Shown in pieces: positions 36,817 to 48,687 of a stretch of 64,000 nt of DNA. The notes beneath the pieces were generated by a model that was given only the letters and a program-made list of their open reading frames with translations, was not told where the DNA came from and did not search any database. The DNA comes from Achromobacter dolens (GTDB lineage: Bacteria > Pseudomonadota > Gammaproteobacteria > Burkholderiales > Burkholderiaceae_B). Position 1 is the first letter of the stretch; each line of letters opens with the position of its first letter. Position numbers and translations under genes: made by a program. The stretch covers positions 472,122 to 536,121 of the forward strand of contig NZ_CADIJW010000001.1 of NCBI RefSeq assembly GCF_902859745.1, in the 5' to 3' direction.

Positions 36817-38180
36817 ACGCGCCCGACATCTACAAGCAGTTCGCGCAGGGCCTGGAGCCCAACCCGCTGAACGACCTGTCCAACTCGATGTGCCTGCATG
36901 GCCGCCACATCAAGCCGCAGATCATGGCCGACGTCGACGGCGCCAACTGGCGCCTGGCCGACTACGTCAAGCGCGGCGGCTACGAAGCCCTGCGCAAGAT
37001 CCTCACCACCGGCATGAAGCCGGAAGACGTCATCGCCGAAGTCAAGGCGTCGGGCCTGCGCGGCCGCGGCGGCGCGGGCTTCCCGACCGGCCTGAAGTGG
37101 AGCTTCATGCCGCGCGCCTTCCCGGGCCAGAAGTACCTCGTCTGCAACTCGGACGAAGGCGAACCCGGCACGTTCAAGGATCGCGACATCCTGCGCTTCA
37201 ATCCGCACATCGTGATCGAAGGCATGGCGATCGCCGCCTACGCGATGGGCATCAGCGTCGGCTACAACTACATCCACGGTGAAATCTTCGAAGTCTACGA
37301 GCGCTTCGAAGAGGCCCTGGAAGAGGCGCGCGCCGCCGGCTTCCTGGGCGACAAGATCCTGGGTTCGGAATTCAACTTCCAGTTGCACGCGTTCCACGGC
37401 TACGGCGCCTACATCTGTGGCGAGGAAACCGCGCTGCTGGAATCGCTGGAAGGCAAGAAGGGCCAGCCGCGCTTCAAGCCGCCGTTCCCGGCCAGCTTCG
37501 GCCTGTACGGCAAGCCCACCACCATCAACAACACCGAAACCTTCGCGGCGGTGCCCTGGATCATCCGCAACAGCGGCCAGGCCTACCTCGAAGTCGGCAA
37601 GCCCAACAACGGCGGCACCAAGCTGTTCTCGATCACCGGCGACGTCGAGCGTCCCGGCAACTACGAGATCCCGCTGGGCACCCCGTTCTCGACCCTGCTG
37701 GAACTGGCGGGCGGCATGCGCGGCGGCAAGAAGCTCAAGGCCGTGATCCCCGGCGGCTCGAGCGCCCCGGTGCTGCCGGCCGACATCATGATGGAAACCA
37801 CGATGGACTACGACGCCATCGCCAAGGCGGGTTCCATGCTGGGTTCCGGCGCGGTGATCGTCATGGACGAGACGCGCTGCATGGTCAAGTCGCTGCTGCG
37901 CCTGTCGTATTTCTATTTCGAGGAAAGCTGCGGCCAGTGCACGCCGTGCCGCGAAGGCACCGGCTGGCTGTACCGCATGGTGCACCGCATCGAAAACGGC
38001 CACGGCCGTCCGGAAGATCTGGACATGCTGGACAACGTGGCGGGCAACATCATGGGCCGCACCATCTGCGCCCTGGGTGACGCCGCCGCCATGCCCGTGC
38101 GTGGCTTCCTCAAGCATTTTCGCGACGAATTCGCGCACCACATCGAGCACAAGTCGTGTGTGGTTCCGCAATATCTGTAG
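36813..38180 (+). CDS. nuoF: NADH-quinone oxidoreductase subunit F
   Basis: A 455-residue 51-kDa subunit that binds NADH and FMN and carries 4Fe-4S cluster N3. [20 protein letters not shown] is the nucleotide-binding loop, [20 protein letters not shown] the FMN region, and [14 protein letters not shown] holds three N3 cysteines, with the fourth in [12 protein letters not shown]. The start overlaps the nuoE stop by 4 nt. Confidence 0.97.
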   Translation: MNAPDIYKQFAQGLEPNPLNDLSNSMCLHGRHIKPQIMADVDGANWRLADYVKRGGYEALRKILTTGMKPEDVIAEVKASGLRGRGGAGFPTGLKWSFMPRAFPGQKYLVCNSDEGEPGTFKDRDILRFNPHIVIEGMAIAAYAMGISVGYNYIHGEIFEVYERFEEALEEARAAGFLGDKILGSEFNFQLHAFHGYGAYICGEETALLESLEGKKGQPRFKPPFPASFGLYGKPTTINNTETFAAVPWIIRNSGQAYLEVGKPNNGGTKLFSITGDVERPGNYEIPLGTPFSTLLELAGGMRGGKKLKAVIPGGSSAPVLPADIMMETTMDYDAIAKAGSMLGSGAVIVMDETRCMVKSLLRLSYFYFEESCGQCTPCREGTGWLYRMVHRIENGHGRPEDLDMLDNVAGNIMGRTICALGDAAAMPVRGFLKHFRDEFAHHIEHKSCVVPQYL

Positions 38181-38195
38181 GTCTCAGGAACAGCA

Positions 38196-40523
38196 ATGGT
38201 TGAACTAACCGTCGACGGCAATACGGTAGAAGTGCCCGAGGGCAGCATGGTGATGCATGCGGCCCAGAAAGTCGGGCTTTACGTGCCGCATTTCTGCTAC
38301 CACAAGAAACTGTCCATCGCGGCCAACTGCCGCATGTGCCTGGTCGAAGTGGAAAAGGCGCCCAAGGCGCTGCCCGCCTGCGCCACCCCCGTGACGAACG
38401 GCATGGTCGTGCACACCTGCTCCGAGAAGGCTCGCGCCGCTCAGAAGTCGGTGATGGAATTCTTGCTCATCAATCACCCGCTCGACTGCCCGATCTGCGA
38501 TCAGGGCGGCGAATGCCAGTTGCAGGACCTGGCCGTGGGCTACGGCGGCTCTTCCTCGCGTTACCAGGAAGAAAAGCGCGTGGTGTTCCACAAGGACCTG
38601 GGCCCGCTGGTTTCCGCCGAGGAAATGAGCCGCTGCATCCACTGCACCCGCTGCGTGCGCTTCGGCCAGGAAATCGCCGGCGTCATGGAACTGGGCATGC
38701 TGGGCCGTGGCGAGCACTCCGAGATCACCTCGTTCGTCGGCCGCTCGATCGAGTCCGAACTGTCGGGCAACATGATCGACATCTGTCCGGTGGGCGCGCT
38801 GACCTCCAAGCCCTTCCGCTACAGTGCCCGTACCTGGGAACTGGCCCGTCGCCGTTCGGTCAGCCCGCACGACAGCCTGGGCGCCAACCTGGTGGTCCAG
38901 GTCAAGGGCGACCGCGTGATGCGCGTGGTGCCGTTCGAAGACGAAGCCATCAACGAATGCTGGATCAGCGACCGCGACCGCTTCTCGTATGAAGGCCTGA
39001 ACAGCGAAGACCGCCTGGCCGCGCCGATGATCAAGGGCGCCGACGGCAAGTGGCAGGAAGCCTCCTGGGCTGACGCCCTGGCTGCCGTGGCCCAGGGCCT
39101 GTCGCGCGTGCGTGACAGTTTCGGCGCCGGCCAGATCGGCGCCCTGGCGTCCGAATACGCCACCACCGAGGAATACGCGCTGCTGGGCCGCCTGGTCCGC
39201 GCGCTGGGCTCCGAGAACATCGATTTCCGCCTGCGCCAGACCGACCCGGCCTTCGACGCCGCGCTGACCGGCGCGCCGTGGCTGGGCATGCCCATCGCCG
39301 AACTCGACAACCTGGACCGCGTCCTGGTGGTCGGCTCGTTCCTGCGCAAGGATCACCCGCTGATGGCCCAGCGCCTGCGCCAGGCCGCCAAGCGCGGCAC
39401 GCAGATCCTGATGGTCGACAGCGCCGCCGACGATCCCCTGATGCCGGTCGCCGGCCGCCTCACCGTGGCCCCGTCCGAGCTGCCGCGCGCCCTGGCCGAA
39501 GTGGCCGTGGCCCTGGCGCAAGCCAAGGAAGCCGCGGTGCCGGCCGAGTTCGCCTCGGTCACCCCGGGCGAGAACGCCAAGATCATCGCCGCCAGCCTGG
39601 CGTCGGGCGCCAACACCGCCGTGCTGATGGGCAACCTGGCCGTGGCCAGCGCCCAGGCCTCGACCCTGGCCGCCAACGGCCGCGCCGTGGCCGACCTGGC
39701 CGGCGGCAAGTTCGGTTTCCTGACCTCCGGCGGCAACACCGTCGGCGGTTACTTGGCCGGCGCCATCCCGGGCAAGGGCGGCAAGAACGCCGCCGCCATG
39801 CTGGCCGAGCCGCTCAAGGCCTACGTGGTGCTGCACGCCGAGCCGCTGCTGGATGCCGACAATGGCCAGCAAGCCATCGCCGCGCTGCGCGGCGCGCAAT
39901 TCGCCGTGGCCCTGACGCCTTACCGTTCGGCCGCCGCCGAATGGGCCGACGTCATGCTGCCGGTGGCGCCGTTCACCGAAACCTCGGGCACCTTCGTCAA
40001 CGCCCAGGGCCTGGCCCAGAGCTTCAAGGGCACGGTCGCGCCTTTCGGCCAGACCCGTCCGGCCTGGAAGGTCCTGCGCGTGCTGGGCAACGTCCTGCAC
40101 CTGGCTGGCTTCGATGACGAAACCTCCGAGTCCGTGCGCGATGCCGCGCTGGCCGGCGGCGTCGAAGGCCGCCTGTCCAACGACATCAAGGCCCCGCTGG
40201 GCCTGGGCCAGCCCCTGACCGGGCTGGAACGCGTCGCCGACGTGCCGATCTACCGCAGCGACGCCATGGTGCGCCGCTCGGCACCGCTGCAGGCCGCGCC
40301 GGCTTCGAAGCAGCCCGCCGCCCGCATGAACGGCAACACGCTCACCAGCCTGGGCCTGACCGCCGGCGTCAAGGTGCGCGTGACGGGCGGGCAGGGCGCT
40401 GTCGAGCTCGAAACCGTGCAGGACGACGCCGTGGCCGATCGCGCCGTGCGCATCGCCGCAGCCTTTGAAAATACCGCAGCCCTGGGTGGCGCATTTGGTC
40501 AACTCAGCGTGGAGCGTGCCTGA
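38196..40523 (+). CDS. nuoG: NADH-quinone oxidoreductase subunit G
   Basis: A 775-residue 75-kDa subunit, the largest of the peripheral arm. The ferredoxin-like N-terminus holds the 2Fe-2S N1b cysteines ([27 protein letters not shown]), then the N5 and N4 ligands ([45 protein letters not shown]). The C-terminal molybdopterin-oxidoreductase-like domain is intact but has no cofactor in this family. Its TGA shares one base with the nuoH ATG. Confidence 0.97.
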   Translation: MVELTVDGNTVEVPEGSMVMHAAQKVGLYVPHFCYHKKLSIAANCRMCLVEVEKAPKALPACATPVTNGMVVHTCSEKARAAQKSVMEFLLINHPLDCPICDQGGECQLQDLAVGYGGSSSRYQEEKRVVFHKDLGPLVSAEEMSRCIHCTRCVRFGQEIAGVMELGMLGRGEHSEITSFVGRSIESELSGNMIDICPVGALTSKPFRYSARTWELARRRSVSPHDSLGANLVVQVKGDRVMRVVPFEDEAINECWISDRDRFSYEGLNSEDRLAAPMIKGADGKWQEASWADALAAVAQGLSRVRDSFGAGQIGALASEYATTEEYALLGRLVRALGSENIDFRLRQTDPAFDAALTGAPWLGMPIAELDNLDRVLVVGSFLRKDHPLMAQRLRQAAKRGTQILMVDSAADDPLMPVAGRLTVAPSELPRALAEVAVALAQAKEAAVPAEFASVTPGENAKIIAASLASGANTAVLMGNLAVASAQASTLAANGRAVADLAGGKFGFLTSGGNTVGGYLAGAIPGKGGKNAAAMLAEPLKAYVVLHAEPLLDADNGQQAIAALRGAQFAVALTPYRSAAAEWADVMLPVAPFTETSGTFVNAQGLAQSFKGTVAPFGQTRPAWKVLRVLGNVLHLAGFDDETSESVRDAALAGGVEGRLSNDIKAPLGLGQPLTGLERVADVPIYRSDAMVRRSAPLQAAPASKQPAARMNGNTLTSLGLTAGVKVRVTGGQGAVELETVQDDAVADRAVRIAAAFENTAALGGAFGQLSVERA

Positions 40524-41596
40524 TGGAATGGCTCAATGTTCTTGAAAGCCACGGAACGGCATTGCTCGGTCCGACGGTCTGGATGGTTCTCTGGACGATC
40601 ATCAAGATCGTGGTCATCGCCGTGCCCATCATCCTGTGCGTCGCCTACCTGACGTACTGGGAGCGCAAGATGATCGGCGCCATGCATGTGCGCATGGGCC
40701 CGAACCGCGTCGGTTTCAAGGGGCTGCTGCAGCCGTTCGCCGACGTGTTCAAGCTGCTGACCAAGGAAGTCGTGGTCCCCAGCCAGGCCAACAAGGTGCT
40801 GTTCGTCGTGGCCCCCGTGGTCACGCTGATGCCGGCCCTGGCCGCCTGGGCGGTGGTGCCGTTCGGCCCCGACGTGGTCCTGGCCAACGTCAACGCCGGC
40901 CTGCTGTACATCATGGCCATCACCTCGATCGGCGTGTACGGCGTGATCGTCGCCGGCTGGGCCTCGAACTCCAAGTACGCGTTCCTGGGCGCGCTGCGCG
41001 CCTCGGCCCAGATGCTGTCGTATGAACTGGCCATCGGCTTCGTGCTGGTGACGGTGCTGCTGGTGTCCGGCAGCCTGAACATGTCCGAGATCGTGCATGT
41101 GCAGAACCGCGGCTGGTTCGCCGACAAGGGCCTGACGTTCCTGTCCTGGAACTGGCTGCCGCTCTTGCCGCTGTTCGTGATCTACGTGATCTCGGCCGTT
41201 GCCGAAACCAACCGTCACCCGTTCGACGTGGTGGAAGGCGAATCGGAAATCGTGGCCGGCCACATGGTCGAATACTCGGGCATGGCCTTCGCGCTGTTCT
41301 TCCTGGGCGAATACGCCAACATGATCCTGCTGTCGTGCATGGCGTCGATCATGTTCCTGGGCGGCTGGGCTTCGCCGATCGACATCGCGCCGCTGACCTG
41401 GATCCCGGGTTGGATCTGGCTCGGTCTCAAGACGTTCGTCGTGGTTTCGTTGTTCGTGTGGTTCCGCGCGTCGTTCCCGCGTTACCGCTACGACCAGATC
41501 ATGCGTTTGGGTTGGAAGATCTTCATCCCGCTGACCGGTGTTTGGCTGGTCATTGTGGCGATCTGGATGCAGACGCCCTGGAACATTTGGCGCTAA
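40523..41596 (+). CDS. nuoH: NADH-quinone oxidoreductase subunit H
   Basis: A 357-residue membrane subunit with eight helices at the junction of the arms, forming part of the quinone cavity. [18 protein letters not shown] and the loop [20 protein letters not shown] are diagnostic. The last part ([20 protein letters not shown]) is typical for NuoH. Overlaps nuoG by one base. Confidence 0.97.
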   Translation: MEWLNVLESHGTALLGPTVWMVLWTIIKIVVIAVPIILCVAYLTYWERKMIGAMHVRMGPNRVGFKGLLQPFADVFKLLTKEVVVPSQANKVLFVVAPVVTLMPALAAWAVVPFGPDVVLANVNAGLLYIMAITSIGVYGVIVAGWASNSKYAFLGALRASAQMLSYELAIGFVLVTVLLVSGSLNMSEIVHVQNRGWFADKGLTFLSWNWLPLLPLFVIYVISAVAETNRHPFDVVEGESEIVAGHMVEYSGMAFALFFLGEYANMILLSCMASIMFLGGWASPIDIAPLTWIPGWIWLGLKTFVVVSLFVWFRASFPRYRYDQIMRLGWKIFIPLTGVWLVIVAIWMQTPWNIWR

Positions 41597-41617
41597 GCCG
41601 CCAGGCAGAGGCAGGAT

Positions 41618-42106
41618 ATGGAAGCGATCAAAGATTTCTTCGGCAGCTTGATGCTGGCCGAACTGCTCAAGGGCATGCGCCTGACGGGCAAGTATTTCTT
41701 CAAGCGCAAGGTGACCTTGCGCTACCCGCAGGAAAAGACGCCGACCTCGGCGCGTTTCCGCGGCCTGCACGCGCTGCGCCGCTACCCCAATGGGGAAGAG
41801 CGCTGCATCGCGTGCAAACTGTGTGAAGCCGTGTGCCCCGCGCTGGCCATCACCATCGAGTCGGACCAGCGTGACGACGGCACCCGCCGCACCACGCGCT
41901 ACGACATCGACCTGACCAAGTGCATTTTCTGCGGCTTCTGTGAGGAAAGCTGCCCCGTGGACTCGATCGTGGAAACGCACATCCACGAATACCACGGCGA
42001 AAAGCGCGGCGACCTGTATTTCACCAAAGACATGCTGCTCGCCGTGGGCGACCGCTACGAAGCCGAAATCGCCCGCCGCCGGGCCGAAGACGCTCCCTAC
42101 CGTTGA
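41618..42106 (+). CDS. nuoI: NADH-quinone oxidoreductase subunit I
   Basis: A 162-residue ferredoxin-like subunit with two 4Fe-4S clusters, N6a and N6b. Both CxxCxxCxxxCP motifs are present: [12 protein letters not shown] and [12 protein letters not shown]. An N-terminal amphipathic segment anchors it to the membrane arm. 21 bp after nuoH. Confidence 0.97.
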   Translation: MEAIKDFFGSLMLAELLKGMRLTGKYFFKRKVTLRYPQEKTPTSARFRGLHALRRYPNGEERCIACKLCEAVCPALAITIESDQRDDGTRRTTRYDIDLTKCIFCGFCEESCPVDSIVETHIHEYHGEKRGDLYFTKDMLLAVGDRYEAEIARRRAEDAPYR

Positions 42107-42123
42107 GCCCAGGGTCCTGATCC

Positions 42124-42765
42124 ATGACTTTTACCACTGTCCTGTTTTACATACTGGCCGCCGTGCTGGTGATCGCGGCGTTCCGCGTGATCACCGCGCG
42201 CAGCCCGGTCACCGCCGTCCTGCACCTGATCCTGGCGTTCGCCAACGCGGCCATGCTGTGGATGCTGCTGGGCGCCGAGTTCCTCGCGCTGCTGCTGGTG
42301 CTGGTGTACGTGGGCGCCGTGATGGTGCTGTTCCTGTTCGTCGTCATGATGCTGGACATCCGCATGGATGCCCTGCGCCAGGGCATGAAGACCTACCTGC
42401 CGCTGGGCCTGGTGATCGGCCTGGTGATGGTGCTGGAAATGGCCTTCGTGCTGGGCTCGACCTGGTACGGCTCGGGCCCGCAAGCCCCGGTCGCCGGCGA
42501 CTACAACAACGCCCGCGCCCTCGGTGAAGCGATGTACACGCACTACATCTACGCCATCGAAGTCGGCGCCGCGCTGCTGCTGGTCGGCATGGTCGCCGCC
42601 ATCGCGCTGACCCTGCGCCGCCGCCGCGATGTGAAGTACAACGACCCGGTCGCCGCGGTTCGCGTGCGCGCCAAGGACCGCTTCCGCATGGTGAGCATGC
42701 CCGCCCAGAGCGAGCGCGCCCAGGCCCAGAACGGCACCGCCGCGCCCCAAGGAGAAAAACAATGA
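42124..42765 (+). CDS. nuoJ: NADH-quinone oxidoreductase subunit J
   Basis: A 213-residue membrane subunit with five helices; the helix [20 protein letters not shown] holds the pi-bulge region involved in coupling. The C-terminal tail is hydrophilic ([14 protein letters not shown]), as is common in betaproteobacteria. Stop overlaps nuoK ATG by 4 nt. Confidence 0.96.
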   Translation: MTFTTVLFYILAAVLVIAAFRVITARSPVTAVLHLILAFANAAMLWMLLGAEFLALLLVLVYVGAVMVLFLFVVMMLDIRMDALRQGMKTYLPLGLVIGLVMVLEMAFVLGSTWYGSGPQAPVAGDYNNARALGEAMYTHYIYAIEVGAALLLVGMVAAIALTLRRRRDVKYNDPVAAVRVRAKDRFRMVSMPAQSERAQAQNGTAAPQGEKQ

Positions 42766-43070
42766 CGCTGACGCTGGCCCATTATCTGATCCTGGGGGCG
42801 ATCCTGTTCGCCATCGGGATCTTCGGCATCTTCCTGAACCGCCGCAACCTGATCATTCTGCTGATGTCCATCGAGCTGGTGCTCCTGGCCGTCAACATGA
42901 ACTTCGTGGCGTTCTCCAGCTGGTTCGGCGACACCGCCGGCCAGGTGTTCGTGTTCTTCATCCTGACCGTGGCCGCCGCTGAAGCGGCGATCGGCCTGGC
43001 CATCCTGGTGCTGCTGTTCCGCAACCTGAACACGATCAACGTTGACGAACTCGATCGCCTGAAGGGCTGA
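42762..43070 (+). CDS. nuoK: NADH-quinone oxidoreductase subunit K
   Basis: A 102-residue three-helix subunit related to MrpC antiporters. [20 protein letters not shown] carries the membrane glutamate needed for proton transfer, and [18 protein letters not shown] the second acidic site. Translationally coupled to nuoJ. Confidence 0.97.
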   Translation: MTLTLAHYLILGAILFAIGIFGIFLNRRNLIILLMSIELVLLAVNMNFVAFSSWFGDTAGQVFVFFILTVAAAEAAIGLAILVLLFRNLNTINVDELDRLKG

Positions 43071-43087
43071 CGGGGTATTGGAAGAAA

Positions 43088-45120
<2,033 letters not shown>

Positions 45121-45124
<4 letters not shown>

Positions 45125-46623
45125 TGGCAAGCGAGATGGCATCCAACACTTTCCCCTGGCTCACGCTTGCGATCTTTGTCCCGATCGTATTCGGCCTGCT
45201 GGTGCTGGCGGTGGGCCGTGACGACCGTCCCGGCCTGACGCGCGGCCTGTCGCTGATCGGCTCGATCGCCGGCTTCCTCGTCACGATCCCGCTGTACACC
45301 GGGTTCGACTCCAAGACGGCTGCCATGCAGTTCGTCGAGAAGACCTCCTGGATCGAAGCCTTCAACGTCAACTACCACCTGGGCGTTGACGGCATTTCGC
45401 TGTGGTTCGTGCTCCTGACCGCGTTCATCACCATCATCGTGGTGCTGGCCGGCTGGGAAGTCATCACCAGCCGCGTGTCGCAGTACATGGCCGCCTTCCT
45501 GATCCTGTCGGGTCTGATGGTGGGCGTGTTCTGCGCGCTGGACGGCATGCTGTTCTACGTGTTCTTCGAAGCCACGCTGATCCCGATGTACATCATCATC
45601 GGCGTCTGGGGCGGACCGAACCGGGTGTACGCGGCCTTCAAGTTCTTCCTCTACACCCTGATGGGCTCGCTGCTGACGCTGGTGGCCTTCGTCTACCTGT
45701 GGAACGCCTCGGGCGGCTCGTTCGACATCCTGACCTGGCAGCAGACCAAGCTGGGCTACACCCCGCAGATCCTGATCTTCGTGGCGTTGCTGGCGGCCTT
45801 CGCCGTCAAGGTGCCGATGTGGCCGGTGCACACCTGGCTGCCGGACGCCCACGTCGAGGCGCCCACGGGCGGCTCCATCGTGCTGGCCGCGATCATGCTG
45901 AAGCTGGGCGCCTACGGTTTCCTGCGCTTCTCGCTGCCGATCGCGCCCGACGCCTCGCACAGCCTGGCCGGCCTGATGATCACGCTGTCGCTGATCGCCG
46001 TGATCTACATCGGCCTGGTGGCGATCGTGCAGGACGACATGAAGAAGCTGGTGGCCTATTCGTCGGTCGCCCACATGGGCTTCGTCACCCTGGGTTTCTT
46101 CATCTTCAACACGGCCGGCGTCGAAGGCGCCATCGTGCAGATGATCTCCCACGGCTTCGTCTCGGGCGCCATGTTCATGTGTATCGGCGTGCTCTATGAC
46201 CGCATGCACTCGCGCCGCATCGCCGACTACGGCGGCGTGGTCAACGTGATGCCGCGCTTCGCCACGTTCTTCATCCTGTTCTCGATGGCCAACAGCGGCC
46301 TGCCGGCCACCAGCGGTTTCGTCGGCGAGTTCATGGTGATCATGGGCGCGGTCGAGCACAACTTCTGGATCGGCCTGCTGGCGGCCACCGCGCTGATCCT
46401 GGGCGCTTCGTATTCGCTGTGGATGGTCAAGCGCGTGGTCCTGGGCGATGTCGCCAACGACCATGTGCGCGAGCTGACCGATATCAACCGCCGCGAATTC
46501 GTGATTCTTGGCGTGATGGCGATCGCCGTGCTGTACATGGGGATCTATCCCAAGCCCTTCACCGACGTGATGCACGTGTCGGTCGAGGCCCTGCTGCAAC
46601 ACGTTGCCGTCTCGAAACTGTAA
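45121..46623 (+). CDS. nuoM: NADH-quinone oxidoreductase subunit M
   Basis: A 500-residue antiporter-like proton-pumping subunit with about 14 helices. HTWLPDAHVEAPTGGSIVLA and DGMLFYVFFEATLIPMYIII show the key lysine, histidine and glutamate positions. Two adjacent ATGs (45121 and 45124) overlap the nuoL stop; either gives coupling. Long upstream frame inside nuoL was rejected. Confidence 0.96.
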
Positions 46624-46632
46624 GACAAGACA

Positions 46633-48117
46633 ATGATGCAATCCCAAATCGATTTCGCCCTGGCGACACCGGAAATCCTCCTGCTGGTTTTCGGCCTGGC
46701 TATCCTGCTCGTCGACGCGGTCAGCAATCACCCCGAGCGCAAGCCGACGTTCCTGCTGACCATGCTGGCGCTGGGCGTGCTGACCGTGGTGTCGGCGCTG
46801 CAGTGGAAGAACGGCGTCACGGGTTCGACCTTCAACGGCCTGTACGTCACCGACGAGCTGTCGCACCTGCTCAAGATTGCCTCGTACATCGCGGTGGCGG
46901 TCACGCTGGTCTACGGCCGCGTCTACGCCCAGTTGCGCGACATGATGCGCGGCGGCGAACTGTACGTGCTGACGCTGTTCGCCCTGCTGGGCCAGATGGT
47001 GATGATCTCGTCGGGCAACCTGATCTCGATCTACCTGGGCCTGGAGCTGATGTCGCTGGCGCTGTACGCGCTGATCGCGCTGCGTCGCGACAACGTCGTC
47101 GCCACCGAAGCCGCCATGAAGTACTTCGTGCTGGGCGCGCTGGCCTCGGGCTTCCTGCTGTACGGCATGTCGATGGTCTACGGCGCCACCGGCCACCTCG
47201 ACCTGGCCGAAGTCTCCAAGGTCATCGCCGCCGGCAAGGCCGAGAAGCTGGCCCTGGTGTTCGGCATCGTGTTCCTGGTTTCGGGCCTGGCGTTCAAGCT
47301 CGGCGCCGTGCCGTTCCACATGTGGGTGCCGGACGTCTACCAGGGTTCGCCGACCGCGGTCACGCTGATCCTGGGCGGCGCGCCCAAGCTGGCGGCCTTC
47401 GCCATCACGCTGCGCCTGCTGGTCGACGGCCTGCACGGCCTGGCGGCCGACTGGCAGCCGATGCTGATGATCCTGGCGGTGCTGTCGCTGGCCATCGGCA
47501 ACCTGACCGCCATCGCGCAGACCAACTTCAAGCGCATGCTGGCCTACTCGACCATCTCGCACATGGGCTTCGTGCTGCTGGGCCTGATGTCGGGCTCGGT
47601 GGTCGGCAAACCGGAACTGGCCTCGTCCGCCTACGGCGCGTCGCTGTTCTACATGCTGACCTACGTGCTGACCACGCTGGCCAGCTTCGGCATCGTGCTG
47701 CTGCTGTCGCGCCAGGGTTTCGAGTGCGAGCACATCGACGACCTGAAGGGTCTGAACCGCCGCAGCCCGTGGCATGCCGCCATCGTGCTGCTGCTGATGT
47801 TCTCGCTGGCCGGCATCCCGCCGCTGGTGGGCTTCTACGCCAAGCTGGCGGTGCTGCAGGCGCTGGTCAGCGCCGGCCACGTCACGCTGGCGGTGGTCGC
47901 GGTGGTGTTCTCGCTGATCGGCGCGTTCTACTACCTGCGCGTGGTCAAGGTCGTGTACTTCGACGAGCCGGCGGCCGATGCCGCCCCGATGGCGGCCACC
48001 TGCGGCCAGCGCGGCGTGCTGTCGGTCAACGGCCTGCTGATCCTGGTGCTGGGCCTGTTGCCGGGCGGCCTGATGGCCCTGTGCGTGCAGGCCATCCGCA
48101 GCTCGCTCAGCCTGTAA
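46633..48117 (+). CDS. nuoN: NADH-quinone oxidoreductase subunit N
   Basis: A 494-residue antiporter-like subunit; [20 protein letters not shown] and [20 protein letters not shown] are diagnostic. Completes the 13 subunits of the bacterial complex I with all antiporter paralogues (L, M, N) present. 9 bp after nuoM, 12 bp before the DUF2818 gene. Confidence 0.97.
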   Translation: MMQSQIDFALATPEILLLVFGLAILLVDAVSNHPERKPTFLLTMLALGVLTVVSALQWKNGVTGSTFNGLYVTDELSHLLKIASYIAVAVTLVYGRVYAQLRDMMRGGELYVLTLFALLGQMVMISSGNLISIYLGLELMSLALYALIALRRDNVVATEAAMKYFVLGALASGFLLYGMSMVYGATGHLDLAEVSKVIAAGKAEKLALVFGIVFLVSGLAFKLGAVPFHMWVPDVYQGSPTAVTLILGGAPKLAAFAITLRLLVDGLHGLAADWQPMLMILAVLSLAIGNLTAIAQTNFKRMLAYSTISHMGFVLLGLMSGSVVGKPELASSAYGASLFYMLTYVLTTLASFGIVLLLSRQGFECEHIDDLKGLNRRSPWHAAIVLLLMFSLAGIPPLVGFYAKLAVLQALVSAGHVTLAVVAVVFSLIGAFYYLRVVKVVYFDEPAADAAPMAATCGQRGVLSVNGLLILVLGLLPGGLMALCVQAIRSSLSL

Positions 48118-48129
48118 GCGAAGCGGGCC

Positions 48130-48459
48130 ATGAACCAGACCCTGGCGGTATGGCTCCTGATCGCGCTGGCCCTGGTCAGCGCGAACCTGCCCTTCCTGAC
48201 GGAGCGCGTGTTCGCCGTGCTGCCGTGGAAGCAGGGCGGGGCCGAAGCCGTCAAGCCGTTCTGGATGCGCCTGCTCGAAGTGCTGGTGTTCTACCTGATC
48301 GTGGGCGCCCTGGGCTTCACGTTCGAGTCCGCGCTGGGCAACCGCTTCGCGCAGACCTGGGAGTTCTACGCCATCACCTTGAGCCTGTACCTGGTGCTGG
48401 CCTATCCCGGGTTCGTGTACCGCTATCTGTTCAAGCGGCATCCGCGCCTGCGGACCTGA
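48130..48459 (+). CDS. DUF2818 membrane protein at the end of the nuo operon
   Basis: A 109-residue protein with three predicted helices (LAVWLLIALALVSANLPFLT, LEVLVFYLIVGALGFTFESA and a C-terminal one). This domain is found directly behind nuoN in many Burkholderiales and Neisseriales, so a role in complex I assembly or stability is a reasonable guess, but none is proven. Starts 12 bp after the nuoN stop and ends the operon. Confidence 0.85.
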   Translation: MNQTLAVWLLIALALVSANLPFLTERVFAVLPWKQGGAEAVKPFWMRLLEVLVFYLIVGALGFTFESALGNRFAQTWEFYAITLSLYLVLAYPGFVYRYLFKRHPRLRT

Positions 48460-48482
48460 CCGGCCGCGCCACGCAATATCCG

Positions 48483-48506
48483 AAAACGCCCCGCAAGGGG
48501 CGTTTT
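48483..48506 (+). terminator. Terminator of the nuo operon
   Basis: AAAACGCCCC, GCAA, GGGGCGTTTT: perfect 10-bp stem with a GNRA-like loop and T-run, 23 bp after the DUF2818 stop. Symmetric A/T flanks allow activity on both strands. Confidence 0.88.
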
Positions 48507-48638
48507 GCTTGGATGCGGTGTTGCCGCTGATTGCCGATTCTGTGGCGAATTGCCATCAAGTCGCGGCATCCCCGCGTTAGCGCGTCCGATTTCCCCTGCA
48601 GGATCGAACTCAATCAACTTTCCCATCCAGAATCGCAA

Positions 48639-48666
48639 CCTGTCTTAAACAGGAATGGTTGTCATT
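48639..48666 (+). promoter_or_regulatory. Inverted repeat and Fur-box-like site before the TonB receptor
   Basis: CCTGT-5-ACAGG (48639-48653) is a perfect inverted repeat. AATGGTTGTCATT (48654-48666) matches the Fur-box core AATGATAATCATT at 10 of 13 positions; the outer bases match poorly. The second site overlaps the ATG at 48655, which argues that translation starts further downstream. Confidence 0.35.
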
Positions 48667-48687
48667 CACCTCCGGGAGAGCTTGATC